Source: Dongia_B sp035539075 (GTDB taxonomy: Bacteria > Pseudomonadota > Alphaproteobacteria > Dongiales > Dongiaceae). From it: a stretch of 64,000 nucleotides of DNA. The stretch spans positions 62,001 to 126,000 of the forward strand of contig DATLJB010000005.1 in NCBI GenBank assembly GCA_035539075.1, given 5' to 3'. Made by a program: the position numbers and the translations under genes. The notes under the pieces are model-generated. The model saw only the letters and a program-made list of their open reading frames with translations. It did no database searches and was not told where the DNA came from. Positions 8,329 through 15,773 of the stretch are shown here, piece after piece (the first letter of the stretch is position 1; each line of letters starts with the position of its first letter).

Positions 8329-10068
8329 TCATCGCCCATTAATGAAAAGCACCGGTTGCGCCTGCACCATGCCGCCCGCCGGATAGTCGATCAGCCCAAG
8401 TGTCCTCAGGCTGCCGAGTGGGTTCTGGAAAGCGCCGCCGTCAGGCGCATAGCCGGCTGCAGCGGCGACCTCGGCGCGTGAGATCGGCCGAGGGTATGCA
8501 CTGATGATCGGTGCCAGGATGCGCCATTGCGGCCCGTTCAGGATGCCCTGCAGCCGGGCGTGGAATTCCGCCACTGTGGCCGGCGCATCGGGATAGTTGG
8601 CCGCAAGCCTGCCGTCATCAGTCAGCTCGACCAAGCCGCGGGCCGGGTATTCGATCAGACCCATGGTACGCAAGCCGCCCAGGGGATTCTGAAATGCACC
8701 GCCGCTCGGGCTGTACCGGGCGATCACGGCGACCTGAATGCGCGATGGCTGCCCGACGCCGACAGAAGCCCACCAGGCCAGGGCGTCGAGGATGCGCTGC
8801 TGGGGGCCATTGACGCCCTCCGCGCGCTTCGCCGGCATCGATGGGGTGGAGCGGACGACGGGATTCGAACCCGCGACATTCGGCTTGGAAGGCCGACGCT
8901 CTACCGGCTGAGCTACGTCCGCAAATCGTGCAGCTTCATCTACAGCTTCTTCGGCGCGGGTCGTAAAAGCGCTCTCGAGTTGCTGAAGCTGGTGCCGCAT
9001 TTGGTCAACGCTATGCGCGACTGTCGTGGCCGCTGCCTCCACAAGCTGCCGCCACTTGGCGCTAACTTCGTTCGCGGCCCGCTGGTAGCCATTGGCCTGG
9101 GCCTCCAGCAGCTGATTGTCTGTCACGCCGCCCTTGCCGGCTTGCCTCTCCAGCTCCACGATCCGGCGACGCAGCGCGATCGGGTCATCGGCTTCGGCAG
9201 CCGCCACGGCTTCACCGATGAGTGCCCGAAGCTTGGCGGGATCGACCGGGGCAGTCTTGACCTCGTGCCGGTGATCATCATCGGTCGGGGTCGCGCTGTT
9301 GTCGTAGGTGCTGATGCGCGGGAACTTGACCAGCTCGGCGATATTCGCTTCGCCGGAAATCACCCAGCCCTCGCCGGTCTTAAGGCCAGCCAGCGACCGG
9401 GAGACTTTCTCCGCGATGTCCTTGGCCACATTGCCCTTCAGCCATTCCTTGACCGGCGTCTGATCGGCCGGCAGCGTCAGCCGGTGAGCGATCAGCGTCT
9501 CGCAGCTGCCCAGGACGGCGTTATGGAGGGATTGGGTCCGTTGTGTCACGACGATCAGGCGGATGCCCTTGGACCGCCCGGCCGTGGCCAGCTTCTTGGC
9601 AAAATGGATGGTCAGGTTCTCGCCGCCAAAGCCCGCCCGCTCCTTGGGTGCAAATTCATGCGCCTCTTCGATGACCAGGTAGAGGATGCCGCGCATCTTC
9701 CGCAGCAGGGCCGGCGCGAACTCGGTAAAGAAGGTCTGCAGGCCACCCGGCTTGAAGTCGGCCATGTCGATGATGGTCAGCGGGAGATCGCCGCCTGCGA
9801 CCAGCTCGCCGATCGGCTTGCCGGCCGTTTCCTTGATCTGCACATGACCGTGCGGTCCGCCCAGGATCTGGAACGGCAGCCCCGGCCGCTTGCCGTCGGC
9901 ACTGGATATCAGCCCCCACCAGTCGGATTTGATCGGGTCCAGGATGCAGACGCGGGCGCCCTGGGCCACGACGTGCTCTACCAGCAGCTTGGCAGTGCTG
10001 GTCTTGCCGGAACCAGTTTTTCCGACGACGGCGGTATGCTGGCCGATGATGTCCTTGAAGATCTTCAT
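8329..10068 (-). CDS. HerA/DUF87-type ATPase with two C-terminal winged-helix repeats
   Basis: 579 residues. Walker A VVGKTGSGKTSTA near residue 14, Walker B LYLVIEEAHEFAP near residue 130 and VVTQRTQSLH (sensor-like) define a RecA/FtsK-like P-loop domain as in HerA and DUF87 DNA translocases. Helical linker at about 300-380, then residues 383-408 are encoded by a complete tRNA-Gly gene. Two similar modules follow (AFQNPLGGLRTMGLIEYP and AFQNPLGSLRTLGLIDYP), likely winged helices binding DNA. It probably moves or remodels phage DNA in replication or recombination. Flanked by ATGA overlap upstream. Confidence 0.85.
   Translation of the reverse strand: MKIFKDIIGQHTAVVGKTGSGKTSTAKLLVEHVVAQGARVCILDPIKSDWWGLISSADGKRPGLPFQILGGPHGHVQIKETAGKPIGELVAGGDLPLTIIDMADFKPGGLQTFFTEFAPALLRKMRGILYLVIEEAHEFAPKERAGFGGENLTIHFAKKLATAGRSKGIRLIVVTQRTQSLHNAVLGSCETLIAHRLTLPADQTPVKEWLKGNVAKDIAEKVSRSLAGLKTGEGWVISGEANIAELVKFPRISTYDNSATPTDDDHRHEVKTAPVDPAKLRALIGEAVAAAEADDPIALRRRIVELERQAGKGGVTDNQLLEAQANGYQRAANEVSAKWRQLVEAAATTVAHSVDQMRHQLQQLESAFTTRAEEAVDEAARFADVAQPVERRPSKPNVAGSNPVVRSTPSMPAKRAEGVNGPQQRILDALAWWASVGVGQPSRIQVAVIARYSPSGGAFQNPLGGLRTMGLIEYPARGLVELTDDGRLAANYPDAPATVAEFHARLQGILNGPQWRILAPIISAYPRPISRAEVAAAAGYAPDGGAFQNPLGSLRTLGLIDYPAGGMVQAQPVLFINGR
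8847..8922 (-). tRNA. tRNA-Gly (UCC), CCA encoded, inside the ATPase gene
   Basis: A complete cloverleaf on the same strand as the host gene: acceptor GCGGACG/CGTCCGC, D stem GCTC/GAGC, anticodon stem TCGGC/GCCGA with loop CTTCCAA (anticodon TCC), T arm GCGGG TTCGAAT CCCGT, discriminator T as usual for glycine tRNAs, and genomic CCA. No base in the conserved positions is missing. It is read through in frame by the ATPase ORF. It would decode GGA, which a GC-rich host is likely to use rarely. Processing would cut the ATPase mRNA. Confidence 0.95.
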
Positions 10069-10595
10069 GCTGCTTCCTCTGATTCTGCAGGCGCGCCAGT
10101 CGTCTGCCGCTTCGGCACGGCGTCGGCCATGAGCGCCTTAACGCAGGCCTTCATCTTGGGGCCACTAGGACCAACTGGTTCGGATAGCGCGCGGTCTGGA
10201 GTCCAGCCGGCACGTAACCGCTTCTGCACGGTGCTGCGAGGAAGTCGACGCAGTTCACACCATTCGGCCAGTGTCTTCCGCTCTCCGGCGATCTCTACCC
10301 AGTGATTGTTGCGACGGTTCCGGTCGTTGATCTTGCGGGTCGCCCAGCGGCAATTTCCTGGCTCGTAGTTGCCGTCGTTGTTGATGCGGTCCAGTTCATG
10401 CATTGGTGACGGCTTCGGCCCCATGTCTTCAAAGAAGTGACGGGGAGATTCCAGCCATCGATCGCAGACCGTAATGCCCCGGCCGCCATAGTCTGGATAG
10501 GCCTCGTTCTCGGGGTTGAGGCACCGAAGGCGCATCGTCTGCCACGCGCGATATTCTGCGGTATAGCTGAGGCCGTGTTTGGGTTTGCCGCTCAT
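10065..10595 (-). CDS. HNH-like homing endonuclease (free-standing)
   Basis: 176 residues. The core YGGRGITVCDRW and LDRINNDGNYEPGNCRWAT is typical of a large family of phage HNH/His-Me-finger proteins with the H..N..N-type motif, followed by a C-terminal DNA-binding segment (KTLAEWCELRRLPRSTVQKR). It probably nicks or cuts a specific phage site and promotes its own spread. It starts in an ATGA overlap with a cytosine-methyltransferase stub and ends in an ATGA overlap with the ATPase gene, so it seems to sit where the rest of the methyltransferase used to be. Confidence 0.8.
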   Translation of the reverse strand: MSGKPKHGLSYTAEYRAWQTMRLRCLNPENEAYPDYGGRGITVCDRWLESPRHFFEDMGPKPSPMHELDRINNDGNYEPGNCRWATRKINDRNRRNNHWVEIAGERKTLAEWCELRRLPRSTVQKRLRAGWTPDRALSEPVGPSGPKMKACVKALMADAVPKRQTTGAPAESEEAA

Positions 10596-10684
10596 GCTGT
10601 CACCAGTAACGCCCGAAGCGCGCCCGTTGTGGAACAACCAGCCCCGCACAGCAGATCGGCGATGAGGATCTTGCGGCGGGGCAT
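10592..10684 (-). pseudogene. N-terminal stub of a C5 cytosine DNA methyltransferase
   Basis: Thirty codons: MPRRKILIADLLCGAGCSTT followed by GALRALLVTA and a stop. DLLCGAGCSTTGALRAL matches motif I (the SAM-binding DLFCGAGG-x-S-x-G loop) of C5 methyltransferases, at the correct distance from the start. Everything after motif I is gone; the next gene is an HNH-like endonuclease. The ATG forms TAATG with the DHH gene upstream and the TGA forms ATGA with the HNH gene, so translation coupling has been preserved. It cannot be an enzyme. Confidence 0.7.
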
Positions 10685-11583
10685 TAGGCGACATCCGTCC
10701 CATGCGGCACCCTAAACCCGGCGGCATGTTCGTGACCGCCGCCGCCGAAGCGCCGGGCGATCGCCTGCACATCGAGCCCGTCTGGTCCGGAACGAAGGCT
10801 GTATTCGCGGCAATCCGGCTTGTCGTAATAGCAGGCAGCGAAGGGCTCTCCTTGCGCCATGATGTTGCCTGCGTCGCTGACTAGCGTATAGGGGAGATTG
10901 GCGATCGGCACGTCATGGCCGGCGATTGTCGTGCGGTGCTTGAGGACCTTCAGCAGCTCGTCGATATCCTTAAAGTGTTTACGTTCGATCGCCTCTCCCT
11001 GGCGCACCAAGTCTGGCAAGTCCTCGCCAGCTTGGATGTAGAGTCTGTCCCAGACATCGAAGTCGTAGGGGTATGAGAACAGCGCCGCGTTTACCGCACG
11101 GGTGTATGGGTATTTGAACAGCCAGAGGTCGCGATCCTCGACGATGTCGATAAGCTTGGGCCGGCCTTGAGGAAAGAAGAAATCCCAGGCCAGACCGGCA
11201 CCCGACCGGCTCATATCGAACAGGCAGTAGAGTTTGCCGGAAAGACCCTCACAGGCATCTTGGATCACATTGTCTTGGTGGCGATCCCATCCCATCCCAA
11301 AAACAGGTTGAATGCCGGCCAAGTCTTCGGCTGCCGTCTTGTGATGGTCGATGATCAGAAGCGAGCGCGCCTGGGTCGCCATGGCGTCAATGATCGGCCG
11401 TTTATAGCTGAAGTCGACCAAGATGACGTCGCGGCCGGTGACATCCGGTGGAGACGACTGATAGAAGCCGGGGAAAAAATCGATCTCCTGACGGCGCTCG
11501 CGGAAGAACTGGCGCACGGCCCAAGCGGCGGTGAATCCGTCGAGGCAGTTGCCGTGATAGATGCAGAGAACAGTCGTGGTCAT
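10684..11583 (-). CDS. DHH-family phosphoesterase
   Basis: 299 residues. The motifs are in order: IYHGNCLDGFTAAW (motif I), VDFSY, IIDHHKT (the DHH signature near residue 79), and C-terminal DHHA1 motif RFGGGGHEHAAGF. These bind two Mn2+ ions and hydrolyse phosphodiester bonds in short oligonucleotides, cyclic dinucleotides or related substrates. In a phage early operon it could trim nanoRNA or degrade a defence signal nucleotide; neither is shown by sequence. Coupled to its neighbours by overlaps. Confidence 0.9.
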   Translation of the reverse strand: MTTTVLCIYHGNCLDGFTAAWAVRQFFRERRQEIDFFPGFYQSSPPDVTGRDVILVDFSYKRPIIDAMATQARSLLIIDHHKTAAEDLAGIQPVFGMGWDRHQDNVIQDACEGLSGKLYCLFDMSRSGAGLAWDFFFPQGRPKLIDIVEDRDLWLFKYPYTRAVNAALFSYPYDFDVWDRLYIQAGEDLPDLVRQGEAIERKHFKDIDELLKVLKHRTTIAGHDVPIANLPYTLVSDAGNIMAQGEPFAACYYDKPDCREYSLRSGPDGLDVQAIARRFGGGGHEHAAGFRVPHGTDVA

Positions 11584-12266
11584 GTCGCCTCCTTCATCTG
11601 ATCGATGTTGATCTTGTGGACAGTGAAGCTGAGGGCGACGACCTCGGGGTTTGCCATCCAGGCATCAACGCCATGCAAGCTGTTCCACAGCCAACCAAAC
11701 GCAGTGATCGCGGATTTGCAGGTGATCTCCCCTTCATCGTCGTGGCCGCAATGGAAGCGTCCGGATGGGAGGGGCGCTATGCCTTCGGCCCGCGCATCCG
11801 CCTCGCTGATATCCTGCAGCCGCTCGATCCTGGTGGCGGTCACGACCAGCGTCAGACGGCTCGCCCAGCGGGGCATGTGGATGGGCGGCACGAGCTTGCC
11901 GCCGGTCAGGTCTGGATCGTCTGACCGATAGGCGAGCAGGTTCCACCAATTGCCGAAAGCTTCCGATTCCCTATCATGGTTCGGCGCGACGACACGCAGA
12001 TCGCGATCAGCCTCGTAATGGACGCAGTGGTCAAAATCCTCGTCTTCGACTGCCTTCACTGTCTCCCGCACCCAAAGCCGGTCGCCGGGCCGAATGGCCT
12101 TGATCCGCTCTTCCAATTCGCGCTGCTGTTGCATGGCCAGCAGGATTTTCGACCAGGTAGTCGGCCGGCCTTTCTTGTCGAAAGCCAGCCTCCTCGTCAT
12201 GGTCTTGCGCCCGTCTAGGAGAGCGCGCACCATGGGGCCGCTGAAGATGATGGGGGCATCAGACAT
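11580..12266 (-). CDS. ASCH-domain phage protein
   Basis: 228 residues. Starts IIFSGPMVRALLDGRKTMTR, includes GDRLWVRETV, HMPRWASRLTLVVTATRIER and LQDISEADARAEGI, then a WLWNSLHG..AW..NP block: the usual order in phage ASCH/YqfB-like proteins, a beta-barrel related to PUA RNA-binding domains. Likely binds RNA or modified nucleobases. Its ATG shares the CATG palindrome with the divergent gene at 12265, so the two start codons overlap. Confidence 0.85.
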   Translation of the reverse strand: MSDAPIIFSGPMVRALLDGRKTMTRRLAFDKKGRPTTWSKILLAMQQQRELEERIKAIRPGDRLWVRETVKAVEDEDFDHCVHYEADRDLRVVAPNHDRESEAFGNWWNLLAYRSDDPDLTGGKLVPPIHMPRWASRLTLVVTATRIERLQDISEADARAEGIAPLPSGRFHCGHDDEGEITCKSAITAFGWLWNSLHGVDAWMANPEVVALSFTVHKINIDQMKEAT

Positions 12267-12765
12267 GAGTGGATCTGTAAGCTGGGACGCGATCGTCCAG
12301 TCGTTGGCGACGTTGGCGGCTGCAGGACTTGCCGGATGGGTAGTTGCCTGGCAGGTCAGAAAGTCTTTCGAAAATGAGCGGCGGCAGCGACAGGCTGACC
12401 GAAGGCGCGAAATCAGAGATGAGCTGCTCCCGTTGCGCGCCAAGCTTCGAGAGGTGGAAGAGCTCAGCACGCTGTTGGCAGCCGAATATGAGTCTGCCGA
12501 TCATAAGACAGGCAAAGGATTTGCTTTTCTGCATACCACCTTGCCAGCCTTCGCTAGCCTCGATCTCAGCGAGCACATGGCATCTCTCACTCGGAGTGAG
12601 CAGCTCCAGTTCCAAAACATGTTTAATAATCTGCGCTACTACCATTCGGCATTGAGTGGTCCGCATGCGATCGATGTGGCCGATCGCATCGTCGCGCTGC
12701 GCCATTTGGCGGGCATAGCTGAGGACATGCAGAAGCGGTTCGATGAGCATTTTCCGCCGGAATGA
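12265..12765 (+). CDS. Membrane-anchored coiled-coil protein, lone plus-strand gene in the leftward operon
   Basis: 166 residues. An N-terminal transmembrane helix (IVQSLATLAAAGLAGWVVAW) is followed by a basic stretch and a cytoplasmic helical domain. GGGG precedes the ATG. It starts within the ASCH start codon and runs against the direction of all neighbours, ending just before a convergent small gene. That position and its own strand suggest an independently expressed accessory (moron) gene, possibly exclusion or sensing. The opposite-strand frame is also open but looks unlike protein. Confidence 0.7.
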   Translation: MSGSVSWDAIVQSLATLAAAGLAGWVVAWQVRKSFENERRQRQADRRREIRDELLPLRAKLREVEELSTLLAAEYESADHKTGKGFAFLHTTLPAFASLDLSEHMASLTRSEQLQFQNMFNNLRYYHSALSGPHAIDVADRIVALRHLAGIAEDMQKRFDEHFPPE

Positions 12766-12770
12766 TGTCA

Positions 12771-12923
12771 TCACTTCCTCACCGCATCTTCCAGGATCTG
12801 GGCTGCAAATGTCGGATCGTCATCGTCGATCGCATTGATGGCGCGGACGATCGACAGTCGGAGCAGGTGATTCTCCTGCGTCAGCCGGCCGACATCGAAG
12901 AGCCATTTCAACAGCCGCTTCAT
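12771..12923 (-). CDS. Small phage protein (50 aa)
   Basis: MKRLLKWLFDVGRLTQENHL then LRLSIVRAINAIDDDDPTFA and a short helix. GGAGGG lies six bases before the ATG, and the ATG overlaps the DUF1643 stop (ATGA), so it belongs to the operon. Amphipathic helical protein; function unknown. Confidence 0.7.
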   Translation of the reverse strand: MKRLLKWLFDVGRLTQENHLLRLSIVRAINAIDDDDPTFAAQILEDAVRK

Positions 12924-13495
12924 CGGATACCCTCCGACCTGACCGGGTGGCCGAATGCCGGCTTATACGGCCGCTCCGGCCGGCGCTCTTTCCAGACGAA
13001 TGGCTGCAGCTCATAGGCCAGGCGGGCAGGGTGCTTGGGTTGTCCCGCCTTGGTCAGGGCGAGCGCATAGAGGTCCCGGCCATAGTCCTGGGTGACCATC
13101 TCGATCACCTTGGTCACGGTCTTGCCGCCATCCATGTTCCAGCCGTCATCACCCCAGGCCGCGATCGTCATTCCGCAGGGAAAGGTGACGGCCGTCAGCA
13201 AGGCCTGTTCCCAGTCAGGACCAATCGGATCGGCCGCCTTCTTCAGATCAATCGGGAAGGTGGCGCGGAACATGAAGAGATTGGAGACCTTGATCCCGCC
13301 ATATCCCATCCGCTGCGCCCGGCCCATGCAGACCCGAATGGTCTGGTCGTCCGTCTCACCATCCGCGGTGGAGGGGTTGAGCATGATGAAGCCGAGCGAG
13401 AGCTTCGACGGGTCCCAGGTGCGCCATAACGTGCGGCGGTATATGTCGCTCGGTCCGGCCATCTGCGCGCCGCGCTGGATCAGAAGTTCCGTCAT
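12920..13495 (-). CDS. DUF1643 protein
   Basis: 191 residues. The block YRRTLWRTWDPSKLSLGFIM then LNPSTADGETDDQTI, MGYGGIKVSNLFMFRAT and a DPIGP turn are the family signature. DUF1643 proteins are found in phages and near nucleotide- or DNA-modification genes; the activity is not established. The start is set by the ATGA overlap with the upstream gene, excluding a long in-frame extension of biased composition. Confidence 0.85.
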   Translation of the reverse strand: MTELLIQRGAQMAGPSDIYRRTLWRTWDPSKLSLGFIMLNPSTADGETDDQTIRVCMGRAQRMGYGGIKVSNLFMFRATFPIDLKKAADPIGPDWEQALLTAVTFPCGMTIAAWGDDGWNMDGGKTVTKVIEMVTQDYGRDLYALALTKAGQPKHPARLAYELQPFVWKERRPERPYKPAFGHPVRSEGIR

Positions 13496-14004
13496 GCCGC
13501 CGATCCTTCCGGGATATGGAAGGCGTGGCCCTGGCCGTCCCGGCGCCATTGCCTGGCGCGGTTGATCGCCATCTTGGCGTCGATGGCCGCCTGAGCATCT
13601 CCGCCCAGGAACTCGATAACCGCCTTCACCTTGTTCCAGGTGTAGCTGATATGGACTCGCGTCGTCGGCAGGTTGGCCTCGGCCGCGATCAGGTACAGCC
13701 GGGCGAGTTCCGTGTTGGCGACACCAAGGGCATGGGATGCAAGGGTATGGGCCGGAAAGGCGATCATCGACCTGGTCGGGATCGTGACCGTTTCCATGGC
13801 GCATGAGGCGACCCGCGCCAGGACGATCAGGACATCCGCACATTCGGCGATGAGCCGCTCCCGCCAGTCGTCATGGTCAGAGGTCAACTCGTGCAGGGCC
13901 TCGGCCATTTCCAGGTTGGCCCGGGTGATTCCTCGCTCGATCGATGCGATCGGGCCGAACGTCTCATTGGCCCAGGCGGTGATGGTCTCCTGTGTCTCGG
14001 TCAT
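13492..14004 (-). CDS. DUF550/MazG-like nucleotide pyrophosphohydrolase
   Basis: 170 residues. The N-terminal part (ITAWANETFGPIASIERGIT, RANLEMAEALHEL, LIAECADVLIVLARVA) matches the helical dNTP pyrophosphohydrolase fold, where EExxE and ExxD-type acidic residues bind Mg2+. The C-terminal ~60 residues (AAIDAKMAINRARQWRRDGQ) are the usual extension. It likely hydrolyses dATP/dGTP or another NTP to the monophosphate, adjusting pools or removing an alarmone. Overlaps both neighbours by ATGA. Confidence 0.82.
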   Translation of the reverse strand: MTETQETITAWANETFGPIASIERGITRANLEMAEALHELTSDHDDWRERLIAECADVLIVLARVASCAMETVTIPTRSMIAFPAHTLASHALGVANTELARLYLIAAEANLPTTRVHISYTWNKVKAVIEFLGGDAQAAIDAKMAINRARQWRRDGQGHAFHIPEGSAA

Positions 14005-14381
14005 GCCGCCACCTGCTCGGACTTCGCCGCCGCTGCGCTGACGATCTCCGCCAGGCGGGCGCGGGCCAGTTCCTTCGCCTCTGGTGTTACCGGCCCCGCC
14101 GGATTGCCATCTATATCGATCCGGACATCATCCCGGATCAGGGCTTCTTGATAGCGCCGGCCATTGCAGTAATCGGCCAGGGCCCGCTTCAGGCGGAACC
14201 AGCCCACTTTGACGCCGTCGGCATCAACGACACCACCGCGGCGCTGGATCTCGTATTCGATGCCGATCCGGAGCGGCCGCTTCGGTGCCTTGATCCCTGG
14301 CTTGACGAAGCAGGCAGGGAAGGCCTCGGCCAGGAGCTTGCGGTCGCGATAGGTCAGCTTGCGCTTGTCGGTGTCAGTCAT
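14001..14381 (-). CDS. ProQ/FinO-family RNA chaperone
   Basis: 126 residues. LLAEAFPACFVKPGIKAPKR, PLRIGIEYEI, ALADYCNGRRYQEALI and GPVTPEAKELARARLAEI align in order with the FinO/ProQ RNA-binding domain. These proteins bind 3' ends and terminator hairpins of sRNAs and mRNAs. There is no C-terminal Tudor-like extension, so it is a minimal FinO-domain protein. Within an early operon it may protect or present phage RNAs. The start overlaps the upstream gene by 8 bases. Confidence 0.85.
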   Translation of the reverse strand: MTDTDKRKLTYRDRKLLAEAFPACFVKPGIKAPKRPLRIGIEYEIQRRGGVVDADGVKVGWFRLKRALADYCNGRRYQEALIRDDVRIDIDGNPAGPVTPEAKELARARLAEIVSAAAAKSEQVAA

Positions 14382-14730
14382 GCAATTGTTCCCATTTCCT
14401 GCGGTGAGGGCTGGCCTTAGCGTGCTCGGCCGCGATCTGCTTGAGGTCGATGCCATAGCGCCGCTCAAAGGCCGCTTCGCCGATGCAGTGCTGTTCTCGA
14501 TGACCCCCGGCGCACAGAGGTAGGGCATAGATATCCGAAGGCTTGATACCGATCCCGCCGTCGGTTCCGGACCGGACGTGAGCCGCCTCGATCTTGCCCT
14601 CGCAGACATGGCCGGCCGCGCGCGCCACGGCACACTGCCGGGTACGGAGCCAAGCCAGGTGGCTGGCACAGCGGATCACATCGCCAGTCTTCACGCCCAT
14701 GGGGGCACGTTTGCGAGCGCGGGGAATCAT
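14374..14730 (-). CDS. DUF968-like HNH nuclease
   Basis: 118 residues. HLAWLRTRQCAVARAAG, then IEAAHVRSGTDGGIGIKPSD, LPLCAGGHREQHCIGE and AFERRYGIDL follow the DUF968/Rap-like pattern with a cysteine pair and conserved histidines that would bind zinc and metal. Family members are thought to act on recombination junctions. Start lies in a TGATG overlap with the upstream gene. Confidence 0.75.
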   Translation of the reverse strand: MIPRARKRAPMGVKTGDVIRCASHLAWLRTRQCAVARAAGHVCEGKIEAAHVRSGTDGGIGIKPSDIYALPLCAGGHREQHCIGEAAFERRYGIDLKQIAAEHAKASPHRRKWEQLHD

Positions 14731-15296
14731 CACGCCGCTTTCTTCTGCGCCGCAACGTCTGCGGTTACGCGGGCAATGATGTCGGGAGAAAGCGTCGCCG
14801 GAAGATTCCTGCCTATCAGCGGTCGAATGAAGCTTGCGCCCGGCCAAACAGCCTCGATCTCTTCGAGATATCGCGACCCGGAGATCAGCGCGCGATAGTC
14901 GGCCGTCTTGGCTGCAATCGCGGCGTCAAGGGCATCCTTGGCGGCCGACCAATCCTCATGCGCCTTGGTCAGCTTCTCATCGGCCTCATAGATTCGACTG
15001 CCACAACCGTAATGGTGTGGCACACGGACGGCGTCAGCTTGTTCAAAGTTGAAGCCCACGATGCCGCCGGCGGTCAGGCGCAATTTAATGCACTCGTCGA
15101 TGCGGATGAGATCGTATTTGGCCAGGATATCCATGTCCGATACGGGGAACTTGGCGATCACGACCTTTCTGACCAGCGGCGCGCATTTGGCGTAAGCCTT
15201 GTCGAGAGCTGCCTTTTCCTTTGTCACGACCATCTGCTCTTTGGCCTTGTCCAGCATTTTGTCGCGCAGCCATTGGGTAAGTCGCGTCTTCGCCAT
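14730..15296 (-). CDS. Phage protein, possibly Nmad5-like (nucleotide-modification associated)
   Basis: 188 residues. Begins MAKTRLTQWLRDKMLDKAKE, long N-terminal helix, a beta-rich middle with MDILAKYDLIRIDEC, and a C-terminal helical half. The length and the LTxxLRDxI-type start recall Nmad5 proteins, which occur near phage base-modification genes, but I am not certain. GGAGG stands nine bases before the ATG. Confidence 0.65.
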   Translation of the reverse strand: MAKTRLTQWLRDKMLDKAKEQMVVTKEKAALDKAYAKCAPLVRKVVIAKFPVSDMDILAKYDLIRIDECIKLRLTAGGIVGFNFEQADAVRVPHHYGCGSRIYEADEKLTKAHEDWSAAKDALDAAIAAKTADYRALISGSRYLEEIEAVWPGASFIRPLIGRNLPATLSPDIIARVTADVAAQKKAA

Positions 15297-15306
15297 ATTG
15301 GCCTCC

Positions 15307-15741
15307 TCAGAATTTCTCACTCACCGAATGCAGATAGAACTTGTTGTGCGTCCATTGGTCGGTATCGGGCGTCAGGCGCCGCACCTGGATTTCCCAAGGC
15401 TGCCCTTCTGAAGCCGCTGGCCGATCGATATAGAATCGGCGATTGAATGGACGCCGTGACATGCCGATGACTTCGATTGGTCCACTGGCCGGCAGCCAAT
15501 CTCCAATGTCGAGCACCCGGTGGAAGATCTGCAGCGCAACAGATGCCGCCTCCGTCCGTGCGGTATAGGTCACCCGCCGATACATCGAGACGAAGGTGAG
15601 AACGACCTCGGCGCCTTTGCCGGCCGGTGTGCCATCCATCCATCCCGCTGGCGAATGAAGGCTGACCACCTTGTGGCTGGATGGCGGTAAGGCCAGATCC
15701 TTGGATGCCGATCGGCGGCGGTATGCGCGCTGATATGCCAT
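15307..15741 (-). CDS. Phage protein of unknown function (144 aa)
   Basis: Basic N-terminus (MAYQRAYRRRSASKDL), then a beta-rich domain with regularly spaced hydrophobics. AGGAAAA precedes the ATG. It lies between the Nmad5-like and DUF6745 genes in the same direction. No family recognised. Confidence 0.65.
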   Translation of the reverse strand: MAYQRAYRRRSASKDLALPPSSHKVVSLHSPAGWMDGTPAGKGAEVVLTFVSMYRRVTYTARTEAASVALQIFHRVLDIGDWLPASGPIEVIGMSRRPFNRRFYIDRPAASEGQPWEIQVRRLTPDTDQWTHNKFYLHSVSEKF

Positions 15742-15773
15742 TTGCTTTTCCTGGTGGTCCCGCATTATTCCGA

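Noticed and set aside
8527..10305. A 592-codon plus-strand frame opposite the HerA-like ATPase
   Set aside because: It is antisense to a gene with Walker motifs and a tRNA. Its translation shows no domain and reflects GC-rich antisense openness.
12259..12774. Minus-strand frame opposite the membrane coiled-coil gene
   Set aside because: No membrane segment, domain or ribosome site; the plus-strand frame has an N-terminal helix and normal codon use.
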